Notes: generated by a model not told the origin, from the letters alone. A stretch of DNA of 11,371 bases from an uncultured Clostridia bacterium (GCA_934177555.1 CAKPPL010000037.1:1-11371), one strand, 5' to 3'; numbered from the stretch's first letter, positions 1-6,078 are shown. Numbers and translations: made by a program.

Positions 1-125
1 CTTATTATCCCATTTTCTCCTTTTAGCATTGCTAAACTTACTCCTGCTAGTATTAATAATACTACTATTGTTACTACAAGTGCTATTAATGTTATTCCTC
101 GATTATTTCTATATTTATTTTCCAT
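1..125 (-). CDS. Prepilin-like protein, N-terminal part only (runs off the left edge)
   Basis: Only the first 41 codons are in the window. They encode MENKYRNNRG followed by ITLIALVV and a hydrophobic stretch to about residue 33, which is a class III (type IV prepilin) signal. A prepilin peptidase would be expected to cut after Gly10, leaving the hydrophobic helix as membrane anchor and assembly domain. The encoded 41 residues are identical to the start of the gene at 430-2289. The ATG at 125 is chosen because a GGGGG ribosome binding site lies 7 bases upstream; an in-frame ATG six bases earlier is too close to it. The gene has its own promoter (224-252) and follows a strong terminator (387-420), so it is a separate unit from its upstream paralogue. 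Everything after residue 41 is unknown, so the function of the exposed part cannot be stated. Confidence 0.85.
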   Translation of the reverse strand, partial: MENKYRNNRGITLIALVVTIVVLLILAGVSLAMLKGENGII

Positions 126-152
126 AATCATTCCCCCTTTTATTTCTTTTGT
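1..152. repeat. Direct repeat, copy A (partner 2165-2316)
   Basis: Positions 1-125 match 2165-2289 at a constant offset of 2164 with a single difference, A at 78 against C at 2242. It changes a Leu codon from CTT to CTG and is silent. Similarity continues more weakly through the ribosome binding site, then 16 or so identical bases to about 152, and is then lost. The left limit lies outside the window, so the repeat may be longer. Confidence 0.95.
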
Positions 153-177
153 TTCTTCTATTTAATCATTTTTTTAA

Positions 178-220
178 TTTAATATTATCTTCAATTATAT
201 TAATTAAAGATAATATTAAA
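178..220. repeat. 43-bp near-perfect palindrome at the start of the pilin paralogue transcript
   Basis: The arms TTTAATATTATCTT (178-191) and AAGATAATATTAAA (207-220) are perfect 14-base inverted repeats. Inside them AATTA (193-197) pairs with TAATT (201-205) around a 3-base loop, leaving only one mismatched pair (192/206). The outer edge falls at the transcription start expected from the promoter at 224-252. It could be a 5'-end mRNA hairpin, an operator for a dimeric regulator, or a terminator-like structure. There is no long T-tract after it in the minus-strand reading direction, so termination is the least likely. No regulator is recognisable. Confidence 0.75.
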
Positions 221-223
221 TTT

Positions 224-252
224 ATTATAGCATGCAAGAGTAATGAAAACAA
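224..252 (-). promoter_or_regulatory. Sigma-A-type promoter for the left-edge pilin gene
   Basis: On the minus strand the -35 box is TTGTTT (252-247), followed by a 17-base spacer and a perfect -10 TATAAT (229-224). The bases TGC immediately before it form an extended -10. Transcription would start near 217, leaving a leader of about 90 bases before the ATG at 125. The leader holds the palindrome at 178-220. Confidence 0.7.
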
Positions 253-386
253 GATATTTATAAAAAATATAAAAAAATTGTTTTTTCGACTTTAAAATAT
301 ATAATTCTTGTTATATCACATATTTAATAAAATTTAAAATCTTTAAGTAATATAATTAAAGATATTTTATAATAAGTACTCAATGC
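253..386. other. Non-coding AT-rich spacer
   Basis: The gene-free stretch 126-429 is about 300 bases. Its ends hold the palindrome, promoter and terminator listed separately. In the remaining 253-386 no open frame with a ribosome binding site is visible. The only structure is a weak 8-bp inverted repeat (ATCTTTAA 339-346, TTAAAGAT 356-363). It shares the 11-mer AATTAAAGATA with the palindrome downstream, which is not strong evidence in such AT-rich DNA. Confidence 0.5.
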
Positions 387-420
387 AAAAATGAGATAGA
401 ATTTTTTCTATCTCATTTTT
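387..420 (-). terminator. Intrinsic terminator after the pilin/tail-fibre chimera
   Basis: A perfect 15-bp inverted repeat (387-401 with 406-420) has a 4-base loop. On the minus strand the stem ends in TTTTT. It begins 10 bases after the stop codon at 430-432. The matching A-run on the other arm would allow it to work in both directions, but no plus-strand gene reads into it. Confidence 0.85.
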
Positions 421-429
421 AATTTTATA

Positions 430-2289
430 TTATACATACCATAATTCTAACACATAATTTGTATTTTTCTTTGATACTGGGAAAGTTGGTCTTTCGCAAT
501 TTCTCCAATCACTTCTCGTTCCATTCATATCCCAAAATGTTGAATGATTAACCCTACTGATTTCAGTTCTATATGTTATACAAAACCATTCATTTCCTCC
601 ACTTGATACACCTTGTTGAGAATAAAATCCAGATACAATTGTATGTGTTCCATTTCCTAAATCTGCCAAATATGGTGTAATATAATAATTTGATTCTGTT
701 GCTCCTGTTGTTAATCTAAATGTTCTTTTATCTGAAGTTGATGTTAGTGTTCCTGACCAATATTTTAATTGACGTCCTGCACTATATCCATTATTATATC
801 CACTCTTATAATTTGTAGATGAAGGATTTGCTCTATTATCTGCTGCACTTACTCCAGCATTATATCCACTCTTATAATTTGTTGATGCAGGATTTGCTCT
901 ATTATCTGCTGCTGTAACTCCACTATTCCATCCATTATTATAGTTTGCATCATATTGTGCTTGAGTATATTTATATCCTGTTATATTATTTATTGATGCT
1001 ATAGATGCTGTTATTTCTGGATATCCTGCACTTGTATTTGTTAAATATGCTCCTTGTGGTATTCTTATATATAATGTACTTCCATCTGATCCTAATGATT
1101 GAGCTCCTGTATATGCTCCATGGTTTGTCATTGTTCCTAATAATTTTGCACCATTTTGTCCATATGCTGTTTGACCTGCTAACAAATATCCTGCATTTGT
1201 TAAATTAACATTTGAACCTATCATTTTTCCTAATGTCAATGTTCCTGTTAATCCTACTCCATTTGAATTTGAAAATGTTGCTCCTTCTAGTACTTGATCT
1301 ACTGTTGCCGTTCCTGTCGCTTGTTTTGCTTCCAATTCCTCTATTCTTCTTTCTAATGCATCTATTTGTTCATTCAAACTTTCTATTTGATTTGTTAATG
1401 ACTCTATTGTTGAATTTAAGCTATCTATTATTGCATCTTTATTTGATATTTCATTATTACTATCTTCTATTTGTTGTTGTAAATCTTTTACTTGATTTTC
1501 TAAATTTGCTATTATTTCATCTTTGTTTTCTAACTCTGTTTTCTTATTTTCTAATTCTGTCTCTAGCTCTTGTATTTTTGTTTGTAATTCTGTTATTTGA
1601 TTTTGTAAATTTTCTATTGTTCCATCATTTTCTGTTGTTTGTTGTTTTTTATCTTCTAACTGTGATGTTAAATCTGCTATTTTATTATTTAATCTTGTTA
1701 TTTCATCTCTTAAATTACTTACTGTTTCTTCTAATTCTGCTTTTGATTTATTTGCTTCTGATAGTTGTGATTCTAATTGATTTATTCTCTCTTGCAATTC
1801 TGCTATTTTTGCATTCAAGTCTGATTTTTCCTGTTCTAATTTACTTATTTGTTTATTTAATGTATTTATTGTTGTTTTTAACTTTTCTACTTCTTGTTCT
1901 AACTCTTCTGTTGAGCCACTACTTCCTCCTCCACTTGTTGTTCCATTTATTAAATCTTTTAAACTTAAATCTCCATCATCTGTATGGATTGTGTCTCCAT
2001 CTTCGTCCATTTCTCCATATTTATTTACTATATCTTTTAATTGACTATCTGTTAATGTTTTATTTCCTTTTATAGATTCATTTATCATTGCATCAGATAT
2101 TTCTAATGATATACTCTCTTTGGTCTTTGCTAGTCTTGTTTCTCTTGCTGATTTTTGGGCTTTACTTATTATCCCATTTTCTCCTTTTAGCATTGCTAAA
2201 CTTACTCCTGCTAGTATTAATAATACTACTATTGTTACTACCAGTGCTATTAATGTTATTCCTCGATTATTTCTATATTTATTTTCCAT
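430..2289 (-). CDS. Chimeric surface protein: prepilin leader, long coiled coil, tail-fibre-like repeats
   Basis: The frame gives 619 residues from the ATG at 2289. That start is chosen because GGAG (2301-2298) lies 8 bases upstream; the in-frame GTG at 2298 overlaps this site and the ATG at 2295 is only 2 bases from it. Residues 1-10 are a type IV prepilin leader ending in Gly, and 11-33 a hydrophobic helix (ITLIALVVTIVVLLILAGV). Mature position 5, usually Glu in pilins, is Ala. Residues about 40-115 are a short charged domain, and 119-126 a Gly/Ser linker. Residues about 127-323 are an uninterrupted Glu/Lys/Gln/Leu heptad-like coiled coil. Residues 327-430 contain repeats such as TVDQVLEGATFSNSNGVGLTGTL and LLGTMTNHGAYT..., of the kind found in phage tail-fibre and baseplate proteins. 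Residues about 449-504 hold a 22-residue tandem repeat, and 508-619 a Trp/Tyr-rich, probably beta-structured end. I infer a membrane-anchored or pilus-incorporated stalk with a binding head. No pilus assembly genes are in the window. Confidence 0.85.
   Translation of the reverse strand: MENKYRNNRGITLIALVVTIVVLLILAGVSLAMLKGENGIISKAQKSARETRLAKTKESISLEISDAMINESIKGNKTLTDSQLKDIVNKYGEMDEDGDTIHTDDGDLSLKDLINGTTSGGGSSGSTEELEQEVEKLKTTINTLNKQISKLEQEKSDLNAKIAELQERINQLESQLSEANKSKAELEETVSNLRDEITRLNNKIADLTSQLEDKKQQTTENDGTIENLQNQITELQTKIQELETELENKKTELENKDEIIANLENQVKDLQQQIEDSNNEISNKDAIIDSLNSTIESLTNQIESLNEQIDALERRIEELEAKQATGTATVDQVLEGATFSNSNGVGLTGTLTLGKMIGSNVNLTNAGYLLAGQTAYGQNGAKLLGTMTNHGAYTGAQSLGSDGSTLYIRIPQGAYLTNTSAGYPEITASIASINNITGYKYTQAQYDANYNNGWNSGVTAADNRANPASTNYKSGYNAGVSAADNRANPSSTNYKSGYNNGYSAGRQLKYWSGTLTSTSDKRTFRLTTGATESNYYITPYLADLGNGTHTIVSGFYSQQGVSSGGNEWFCITYRTEISRVNHSTFWDMNGTRSDWRNCERPTFPVSKKNTNYVLELWYV
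797..928 (-). repeat. Two tandem 66-bp units inside the chimeric gene
   Basis: Bases 797-862 and 863-928 are near-identical 66-bp units, encoding 22 residues each with the conserved pieces AADNRANP and STNYKSGY. A third, shorter echo of the NYxxGxxxG pattern lies on each side (NYNNGWNSG before, GYNNGYSAG after). The units differ at few bases, so they look recently duplicated and could change in number by slippage or recombination. Confidence 0.85.
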
Positions 2290-2316
2290 AACCATCACTC
2301 CTTTTATTTCTTTTGT
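2165..2316. repeat. Direct repeat, copy B (partner 1-152)
   Basis: This is the 5' coding end and ribosome binding site of the chimeric gene. It matches the left-edge paralogue at 124 of 125 coding bases. Beyond 2316 (promoter region) the two copies are unrelated, so each gene has its own control region. Confidence 0.95.
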
Positions 2317-2327
2317 CCTTTACTAAT

Positions 2328-2356
2328 ATTTTACAACATTTTGAGATATTTGTAAA
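2328..2356 (-). promoter_or_regulatory. Promoter for the chimeric pilin gene
   Basis: TTTACA (2356-2351), a 17-base spacer and TAAAAT (2333-2328) lie just after the fba terminator, with a predicted start near 2321 and a leader of about 30 bases. Each hexamer differs from the sigma-A consensus at one position. Chance matches are possible in such AT-rich DNA, but the position is right. Confidence 0.55.
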
Positions 2357-2364
2357 CAATTATT

Positions 2365-2398
2365 AAAAAAGCAATGAAACTATAACCTAGTTTCATTG
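2365..2398 (-). terminator. Intrinsic terminator after fba
   Basis: An 11-bp perfect stem (2372-2382 with 2388-2398) with a 5-base loop is followed on the minus strand by CTTTTTT (2371-2365). It lies 8 bases after the fba stop codon. Confidence 0.9.
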
Positions 2399-2406
2399 TT
2401 TTTTAT

Positions 2407-3339
2407 TTATGCTTTATTAGCAGAACCAAATACATCTCTCATTTTATGAGCAACTGTTTCTTTTACAAGTTCTCTAGCTGGTTTTAAATATTTTCTTGGA
2501 TCAAAAGCAGATGGATCTTCTACAAAAACCTTTCTTATTCCTGCTGTCATTGCAAGTCTTAAATCTGTATCTACATTTATTTTTGATACACCTGATAAAC
2601 TTGCTTCATGTAAAATTTCATCTGGAACACCTTTAGCTCCTGGAATATTTCCTCCATATTCATTACACATATTAACTAATTCTGGAATAACAGTTGAAGC
2701 ACCATGTAAAACTATTGGAGTATTTGGTATTCTTTCTTTTATTTCTTTTAGAATATCAAATCTTAATCTTGCTTCTCCTTTAAATTTATATGCTCCATGG
2801 CTTGTTCCTATTGCTATTGCAAGTGAATCTACTCCTGTTCTTCTTACAAATTCTTCTGCTTGTGCAGGATCTGTATATATTGCATCTGATTCAGCAACAT
2901 TTACATCATCTTCTATTCCTGCTAGTTTTCCTAATTCTGCTTCAACAACAACACCATGTGCATGCGCATAATCTACAACTTCTTTTGTTAGTCTGATATT
3001 TTCTTCAAAATCATATTTTGAACCATCAAACATAACAGATGTAAATCCATTATCAACACACATTTTACATGTTTCAAAATCTGGTCCATGATCTAAGTGT
3101 ATTGCTATAGGAATATTTGGATGTTCTTCTACTGCTGCTTCTACCATTTTCATTAAATAATTTATTCTAGCATATTTTATTGCACTTGATGAAGCTTGTA
3201 AAATTACCGGTGAATTTTGTTCTGCTGCTGCATCTACAATTCCTTGAATTAATTCCATATTATTTACATTAAATGCTCCTATTGCAAATCCTTCTTTCAT
3301 TGATTTTTCAAACATTTCCTTTGTTGATACTAATGCCAT
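2407..3339 (-). CDS. fba: Class II fructose-1,6-bisphosphate aldolase
   Basis: It catalyses reversible cleavage of fructose 1,6-bisphosphate to dihydroxyacetone phosphate and glyceraldehyde 3-phosphate in glycolysis, in the cytoplasm. The 310-residue product has the zinc-dependent class II hallmarks in order: GAFNVNN (21-27), HLDHG (81-85) with the catalytic Asp83 and zinc ligand His84, VEAELG (132-137), GTSHGAYK (178-185) with His181, LHGAS (211-215) with His212, and NVDTDLR (255-261) for phosphate and substrate binding. Length is normal for the family. The ATG at 3339 follows AAGGAGTGA at good spacing. The gene stands alone between its own near-consensus promoter (3371-3399) and terminator (2365-2398), as expected of a highly expressed glycolytic gene. 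The assignment to this enzyme over tagatose-bisphosphate aldolase is by overall similarity and is likely but not proven. Confidence 0.95.
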   Translation of the reverse strand: MALVSTKEMFEKSMKEGFAIGAFNVNNMELIQGIVDAAAEQNSPVILQASSSAIKYARINYLMKMVEAAVEEHPNIPIAIHLDHGPDFETCKMCVDNGFTSVMFDGSKYDFEENIRLTKEVVDYAHAHGVVVEAELGKLAGIEDDVNVAESDAIYTDPAQAEEFVRRTGVDSLAIAIGTSHGAYKFKGEARLRFDILKEIKERIPNTPIVLHGASTVIPELVNMCNEYGGNIPGAKGVPDEILHEASLSGVSKINVDTDLRLAMTAGIRKVFVEDPSAFDPRKYLKPARELVKETVAHKMRDVFGSANKA

Positions 3340-3370
3340 ATAAAATCACTCCTTTTCTTTTATTAGCCTA

Positions 3371-3399
3371 ATTTTATTTCTATTTTCTTTTTTTGTCAA
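3371..3399 (-). promoter_or_regulatory. Near-consensus promoter for fba
   Basis: A perfect -35 TTGACA (3399-3394), a 17-base spacer and -10 TAAAAT (3376-3371) lie upstream. The predicted start is near 3364, giving a leader of about 25 bases. The best -35 box in the window fits a glycolytic gene. Confidence 0.8.
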
Positions 3400-3432
3400 T
3401 ATTTTTCTATTACTTTTTTTGATCATTATATT

Positions 3433-3476
3433 AAAATAAGAGCTAGTTTACATGATGTAAACTTTGCTCTTATTTT
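3433..3476 (-). terminator. Two-part terminator hairpin after the DUF1540 gene
   Basis: The outer stem is 11 bp (AAAATAAGAGC 3433-3443 with its complement at 3466-3476). An inner 8-bp stem (AGTTTACA 3445-3452 with 3456-3463) has a 3-base loop, and the two are separated by a small asymmetric internal loop. On the minus strand it ends in TTATTTTAA. It begins inside the stop codon of the DUF1540 gene. Confidence 0.8.
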
Positions 3477-3639
3477 ATTGATTACATTCATAACTACCAC
3501 ACATAGATTCATCTGGTTCTCTTGTTTTACAATCTAATGTTGGTTGTACATGTATAGCTTGTAATGTACATCTTTTTGTACTATCATCTTGATATACACA
3601 ACTTTCTACTGAACAATTTATTTTTTGATTTTTATCCAT
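3475..3639 (-). CDS. DUF1540 Cys-rich mini-protein
   Basis: The product is 54 residues with six Cys (9, 14, 24, 37, 47, 52) in the DUF1540 pattern: INCSVESCVY near the start, CTLQAIHVQP in the middle and a final Cys cluster. DUF1540 proteins are short, common in Clostridia, and of unknown function; the Cys spacing suggests metal binding, which is inference. The ATG at 3639 is chosen because GGAGG lies 7 bases upstream. A TTG at 3657 is in frame, but the Shine-Dalgarno sequence sits between it and the ATG. There is no signal peptide or membrane segment. It has its own promoter candidate and a terminator, so it is probably a single-gene unit. Confidence 0.85.
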   Translation of the reverse strand: MDKNQKINCSVESCVYQDDSTKRCTLQAIHVQPTLDCKTREPDESMCGSYECNQ

Positions 3640-3671
3640 TTTTATTCCTCCATTCAATGTAGAATATCTTT

Positions 3672-3700
3672 ATTATATCTAATTTTTATTTTTTTATCCA
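3672..3700 (-). promoter_or_regulatory. Promoter candidate for the DUF1540 gene
   Basis: TGGATA (3700-3695), a 17-base spacer and a perfect TATAAT (3677-3672), with a predicted start near 3665 about 26 bases before the ATG. The -35 matches the consensus at four of six positions. Confidence 0.5.
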
Positions 3701-3752
3701 TATGAATATTTATATATTTTTCTTACATACTATAAATAAAGGAGTAAAAACA

Positions 3753-4025
3753 GTGATTATATTATTTAGTCAAAAATATGGTGAAATTAATAAATTTTTA
3801 AATAAATTTTATAATAAAACTTTTGATAATTTCAATTCTTTATCATGGAAAAAAGTTTTTTCAAACCCTATTGAACTTTCAGAATTTATTGCAGTTTTTA
3901 TTGATAATATTAATTTATTTGAGATAAATATGTGGATTTCATTAGATACAGACATATTTATCAAAATTTCTCCTAAAAATGCAAATACTGTAATAAAATA
4001 CTTATTTGAAAGATATCCATACTAA
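3753..4025 (+). CDS. Conserved-looking 90-residue protein of unknown function
   Basis: This is the only gene on the plus strand. The GTG at 3753 is preceded by AAAGGAG (3738-3744) at 8 bases, so it is preferred over the ATG at 3702, which lacks a ribosome binding site and would add a low-complexity AT-rich extension. The product begins MIILFSQKYGEINKFL and contains SNPIELSEFIAVFIDN, INMWISLD and KYLFERYPY. This mix of hydrophobic and charged residues looks like a small folded cytoplasmic protein. There is no signal peptide, Cys motif or transmembrane helix. I have an impression of similar small proteins in other Clostridia but cannot name a family. Its TAA overlaps the TAG of dtd by 4 bases tail to tail, with no terminator between the two genes. 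The promoter is unclear because the region is nearly all A/T. Confidence 0.65.
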   Translation: MIILFSQKYGEINKFLNKFYNKTFDNFNSLSWKKVFSNPIELSEFIAVFIDNINLFEINMWISLDTDIFIKISPKNANTVIKYLFERYPY

Positions 4026-4459
4026 TTTTCAATTACTATTGTTACTGGTCCATCATTAAGTAATTCAACTTTCATATCTGCTCCAAATATTCCTTTTTCA
4101 ACTTTTATTTCATTTTCTGAACATTTATCACAAAAATATTCATATAATGGAATTGCTTCATCAGGTTTAGCAGCTTGTATAAAACTAGGTCTATTACCAT
4201 CTTTACAATCTCCATATAATGTAAATTGTGATACTATTAATAAACTTCCATTCACATCTTTTATTGACAAATTCATTTTTCCATTTTCATCTGAAAATAC
4301 TCTTAAATTACATAGTTTTCTTACTAAATAATCAGCTTGTTGTTTAGTATCTCCTTGTTTTATCCCAACTAATACTAAAAAACCTTTTTCTATCTCTCCA
4401 GTAGCTTTTCCTTCAACTGTTACTTTTGCATGTGTTACTCTTTGTATTACTAATTTCAT
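4022..4459 (-). CDS. dtd: D-aminoacyl-tRNA deacylase
   Basis: It hydrolyses D-amino acids (and Gly mischarged on tRNA-Ala) from tRNA, a chirality proofreading step in the cytoplasm. The 145-residue length is typical of DTD. The start MKLVIQRVTHAKVTV is characteristic; the catalytic-pocket motif SQFTLYGD is at 77-84 and is followed by GNRPSF (88-93). The second motif, NDGPVT at 135-140, carries the Gly-Pro pair that screens out L-amino acids. The ATG at 4459 follows GAGGGG at about 8 bases. The stop is TAG. It lies 45 bases after the zinc-ribbon gene with a terminator-like hairpin between them, and no separate promoter is visible, so it may depend on read-through. Confidence 0.95.
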   Translation of the reverse strand: MKLVIQRVTHAKVTVEGKATGEIEKGFLVLVGIKQGDTKQQADYLVRKLCNLRVFSDENGKMNLSIKDVNGSLLIVSQFTLYGDCKDGNRPSFIQAAKPDEAIPLYEYFCDKCSENEIKVEKGIFGADMKVELLNDGPVTIVIEN

Positions 4460-4479
4460 TTAATTTCCCCTCACTTTAA

Positions 4480-4506
4480 AATAAGATGCCTCTAGGACAT
4501 CTTATT
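4480..4506 (-). terminator. Hairpin between the zinc-ribbon gene and dtd (terminator or attenuator)
   Basis: AATAAGATG (4480-4488) pairs with CATCTTATT (4498-4506), and the loop holds a further CC/GG pairing. On the minus strand it is followed by TTTTAAAG, a short T-tract. It starts in the last codons of the zinc-ribbon gene and ends 20 bases before the dtd ATG, so it may only partly terminate. Confidence 0.65.
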
Positions 4507-5002
4507 AATTTTCTTTATTTTCTTCTTCATTTACTTCTTCTATATTATTTTCTTCTACTTTTTCCTCTGTAGCCTCTTCTTGCTTATTTTCTGTTTCTTC
4601 TTTTTCTTCCACAACTACTTCTACTTCTTTTACTTCTTCTGGTTGTTTTTCTCCACATTTTGGACAAAATACAGCATCGAATTCTATTTCAGTATGGCAT
4701 TTTACACATTGTTTTTTATTTTTTAGTTCTAATATTGATTTTAAACATGTTTCTATTTCTGCAGAAAGTACATCTATTTTTGTACATTCCTCTTCTAATT
4801 CTGTTTTTATATCAATATTTTCTTCTCTTACATGTTTTTCATAAACTTTTTTTCCGATTTCTTTATACAAATTATTTATGTCTGATTTATTTTCATTAAT
4901 TTTCATTCTTAATTTTGTTTCTTTTGCTATTTTATTTGTTTTTTCAGCTGTTGCTTCATATGCTTCACTTGCTTTTTTACCTATTTTATTAAAAAAATCC
5001 AT
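4505..5002 (-). CDS. Zinc-ribbon protein with helical N-terminus and acidic tail
   Basis: The product is 165 residues. Residues 1-35 (MDFFNKIGKKASEAYEATAE...) are amphipathic and Ala/Lys/Glu-rich. Residues 36-97 are charged and probably helical or coiled-coil. A C4 zinc ribbon follows: CVKC at 99-102 and CPKC at 113-116, with Gly and Glu after the second knuckle. Residues 120-165 are an almost purely acidic, low-complexity tail. There is no signal peptide or membrane helix, so it is cytoplasmic. The ATG at 5002 has AGGAGG at good spacing. Zinc-ribbon proteins of this layout are common in Clostridia, and their function is unknown. It sits 58 bases after gpsA, perhaps with its own weak promoter. 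Confidence 0.8.
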   Translation of the reverse strand: MDFFNKIGKKASEAYEATAEKTNKIAKETKLRMKINENKSDINNLYKEIGKKVYEKHVREENIDIKTELEEECTKIDVLSAEIETCLKSILELKNKKQCVKCHTEIEFDAVFCPKCGEKQPEEVKEVEVVVEEKEETENKQEEATEEKVEENNIEEVNEEENKEN

Positions 5003-5031
5003 GATATATCCTCCTATTTTTATTATTATAA

Positions 5032-5060
5032 ATTTTATAAAAAATATTCATTATTACCAA
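5032..5060 (-). promoter_or_regulatory. Weak promoter candidate for the zinc-ribbon gene
   Basis: TTGGTA (5060-5055), a 17-base spacer and TAAAAT (5037-5032) fit between the gpsA stop codon and the zinc-ribbon ATG. In DNA of this composition such a match can arise by chance. Confidence 0.35.
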
Positions 5061-6047
5061 TTAGTCTTCACTCTTTTTAGCACGATTCATTAACATATTT
5101 ACTGCTTCTTCTGGTTTTAAATCTTTATATAATATTTTATAAACTGCTTCTACTATTGGCATTTCTATATTATGTAATTTACCAAGTTCATGTGCAACTT
5201 CTATATTATCTATACTTTCTATTGTCATTCCAACTTCTTTTTTAGTTTCCTCTAATGATTTTCCTTGTCCTATTAATTTTCCAGCTTTTCTATTTCTGCT
5301 ATGCTCACTTAAACAAGTTACTATTAAATCCCCTAATCCACTAAGACCATATAGAGTTTCTTTTAGTCCACCAAGTTCTACTCCTAATCTTGAAAGCTCT
5401 GCTAGTCCTCTTGTAATTAATGCTGCAAATGTATTATCTCCTAATCCAATACCTGCTGCCACACCTGCACAAAATGCAATTATATTTTTTAGAGCTCCTC
5501 CAAGTTCTACTCCTTTTACATCTCTAGAAGTATATATTCTCATTTTGTCACACATAAATGTGTCTTGTACTAATTTTAATACTGCATCATATTTTGAAGC
5601 AACTACTAAAACTGTTGGTATTGATATTGATACTTCTTCTGCATGACTTGGTCCTGATAAGACTGCTATTTTTGCATTTGGAATTTCTTCTTGTATTACT
5701 TCATCTAATGTTAATAAACTATCTTTTTCAAATCCTTTTGAACATATTACTATTGGTTGATTAGTAACATATTGTTTATATTGTTTTACTGTGTCTCTTG
5801 TAAATTTAGATGGTGTTACATGTACTATAAAATCTGAACCTTCGATTGCTTCTTTGTATGAAGTTGTACATGTTATTCCGTCTGATATTACAGCACTAGG
5901 CTAAAATTTACATCTTTTTTCTTTATTTATTAAGTCTTTTTCCTCTTCTGAATATGACCATAATTTAACTTCATTTCCTAATTTGGCTAAATGTATAGCT
6001 AATGCCACTCCCCAGCTACCACTACCTATTATTGCTATTTTTTTCAT
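5061..6047 (-). pseudogene. gpsA: NAD(P)H-dependent glycerol-3-phosphate dehydrogenase with an internal amber codon
   Basis: GpsA reduces dihydroxyacetone phosphate to sn-glycerol 3-phosphate, the backbone for phospholipids. From the ATG at 6047 (AAAGGAAA upstream) to the TAA at 5061 the frame is 329 codons, the normal family length, and is unbroken except for TAG at 5903-5901 (codon 49). Residues 1-48 hold the Rossmann start MKKIAIIGSGSWGVALA. After the TAG come VTPSK, CSKGFEKD, VLSGPSHAEEV, VELGGALKN with the likely catalytic Lys, GLGDNTFAALITRG and GLGDLIVTCLSEHSRN, all family hallmarks. No base is gained or lost. The TAG falls in the RCKF-x-PS segment, where relatives usually have Leu (KYLP), so one change such as TTG to TAG explains it. 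Possible explanations are a real nonsense mutation, a sequence error, a strain variant, or read-through. Internal restart would lack the NAD-binding loop. Confidence 0.85.
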
Positions 6048-6078
6048 TGCAATTTTCCTTTCTTTTGCATAAAGTTTT

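Noticed and set aside
270..286. A-run facing T-run as a terminator hairpin
   Set aside because: The stem is pure A/T with no GC pair and would not be stable; it is expected by chance in this composition.
1212..2075. A 287-codon open frame on the plus strand
   Set aside because: It lies opposite the coiled-coil gene, is almost entirely Leu/Phe/Ile from the complement of Glu/Lys codons, and has no ribosome binding site; it is a shadow.
430..2289. Prophage remnant
   Set aside because: Only the tail-fibre-like part recalls phage; no integrase, structural or lysis genes and no attachment repeats are seen, and the pilin leader and own promoter and terminator suit a cellular gene.
3340..3370. Riboswitch upstream of fba
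   Set aside because: The leader is only about 25 bases, too short for a known riboswitch.
5061..5555. A separate 164-residue gene beginning at an internal Met
   Set aside because: It is the C-terminal half of gpsA in the same frame as the N-terminal part; the longer frame is broken only by the TAG.
5901..5903. TAG recoded as a sense codon in this organism
   Set aside because: recO, plsY and dtd all end in TAG at the expected family length, so TAG works as a stop.
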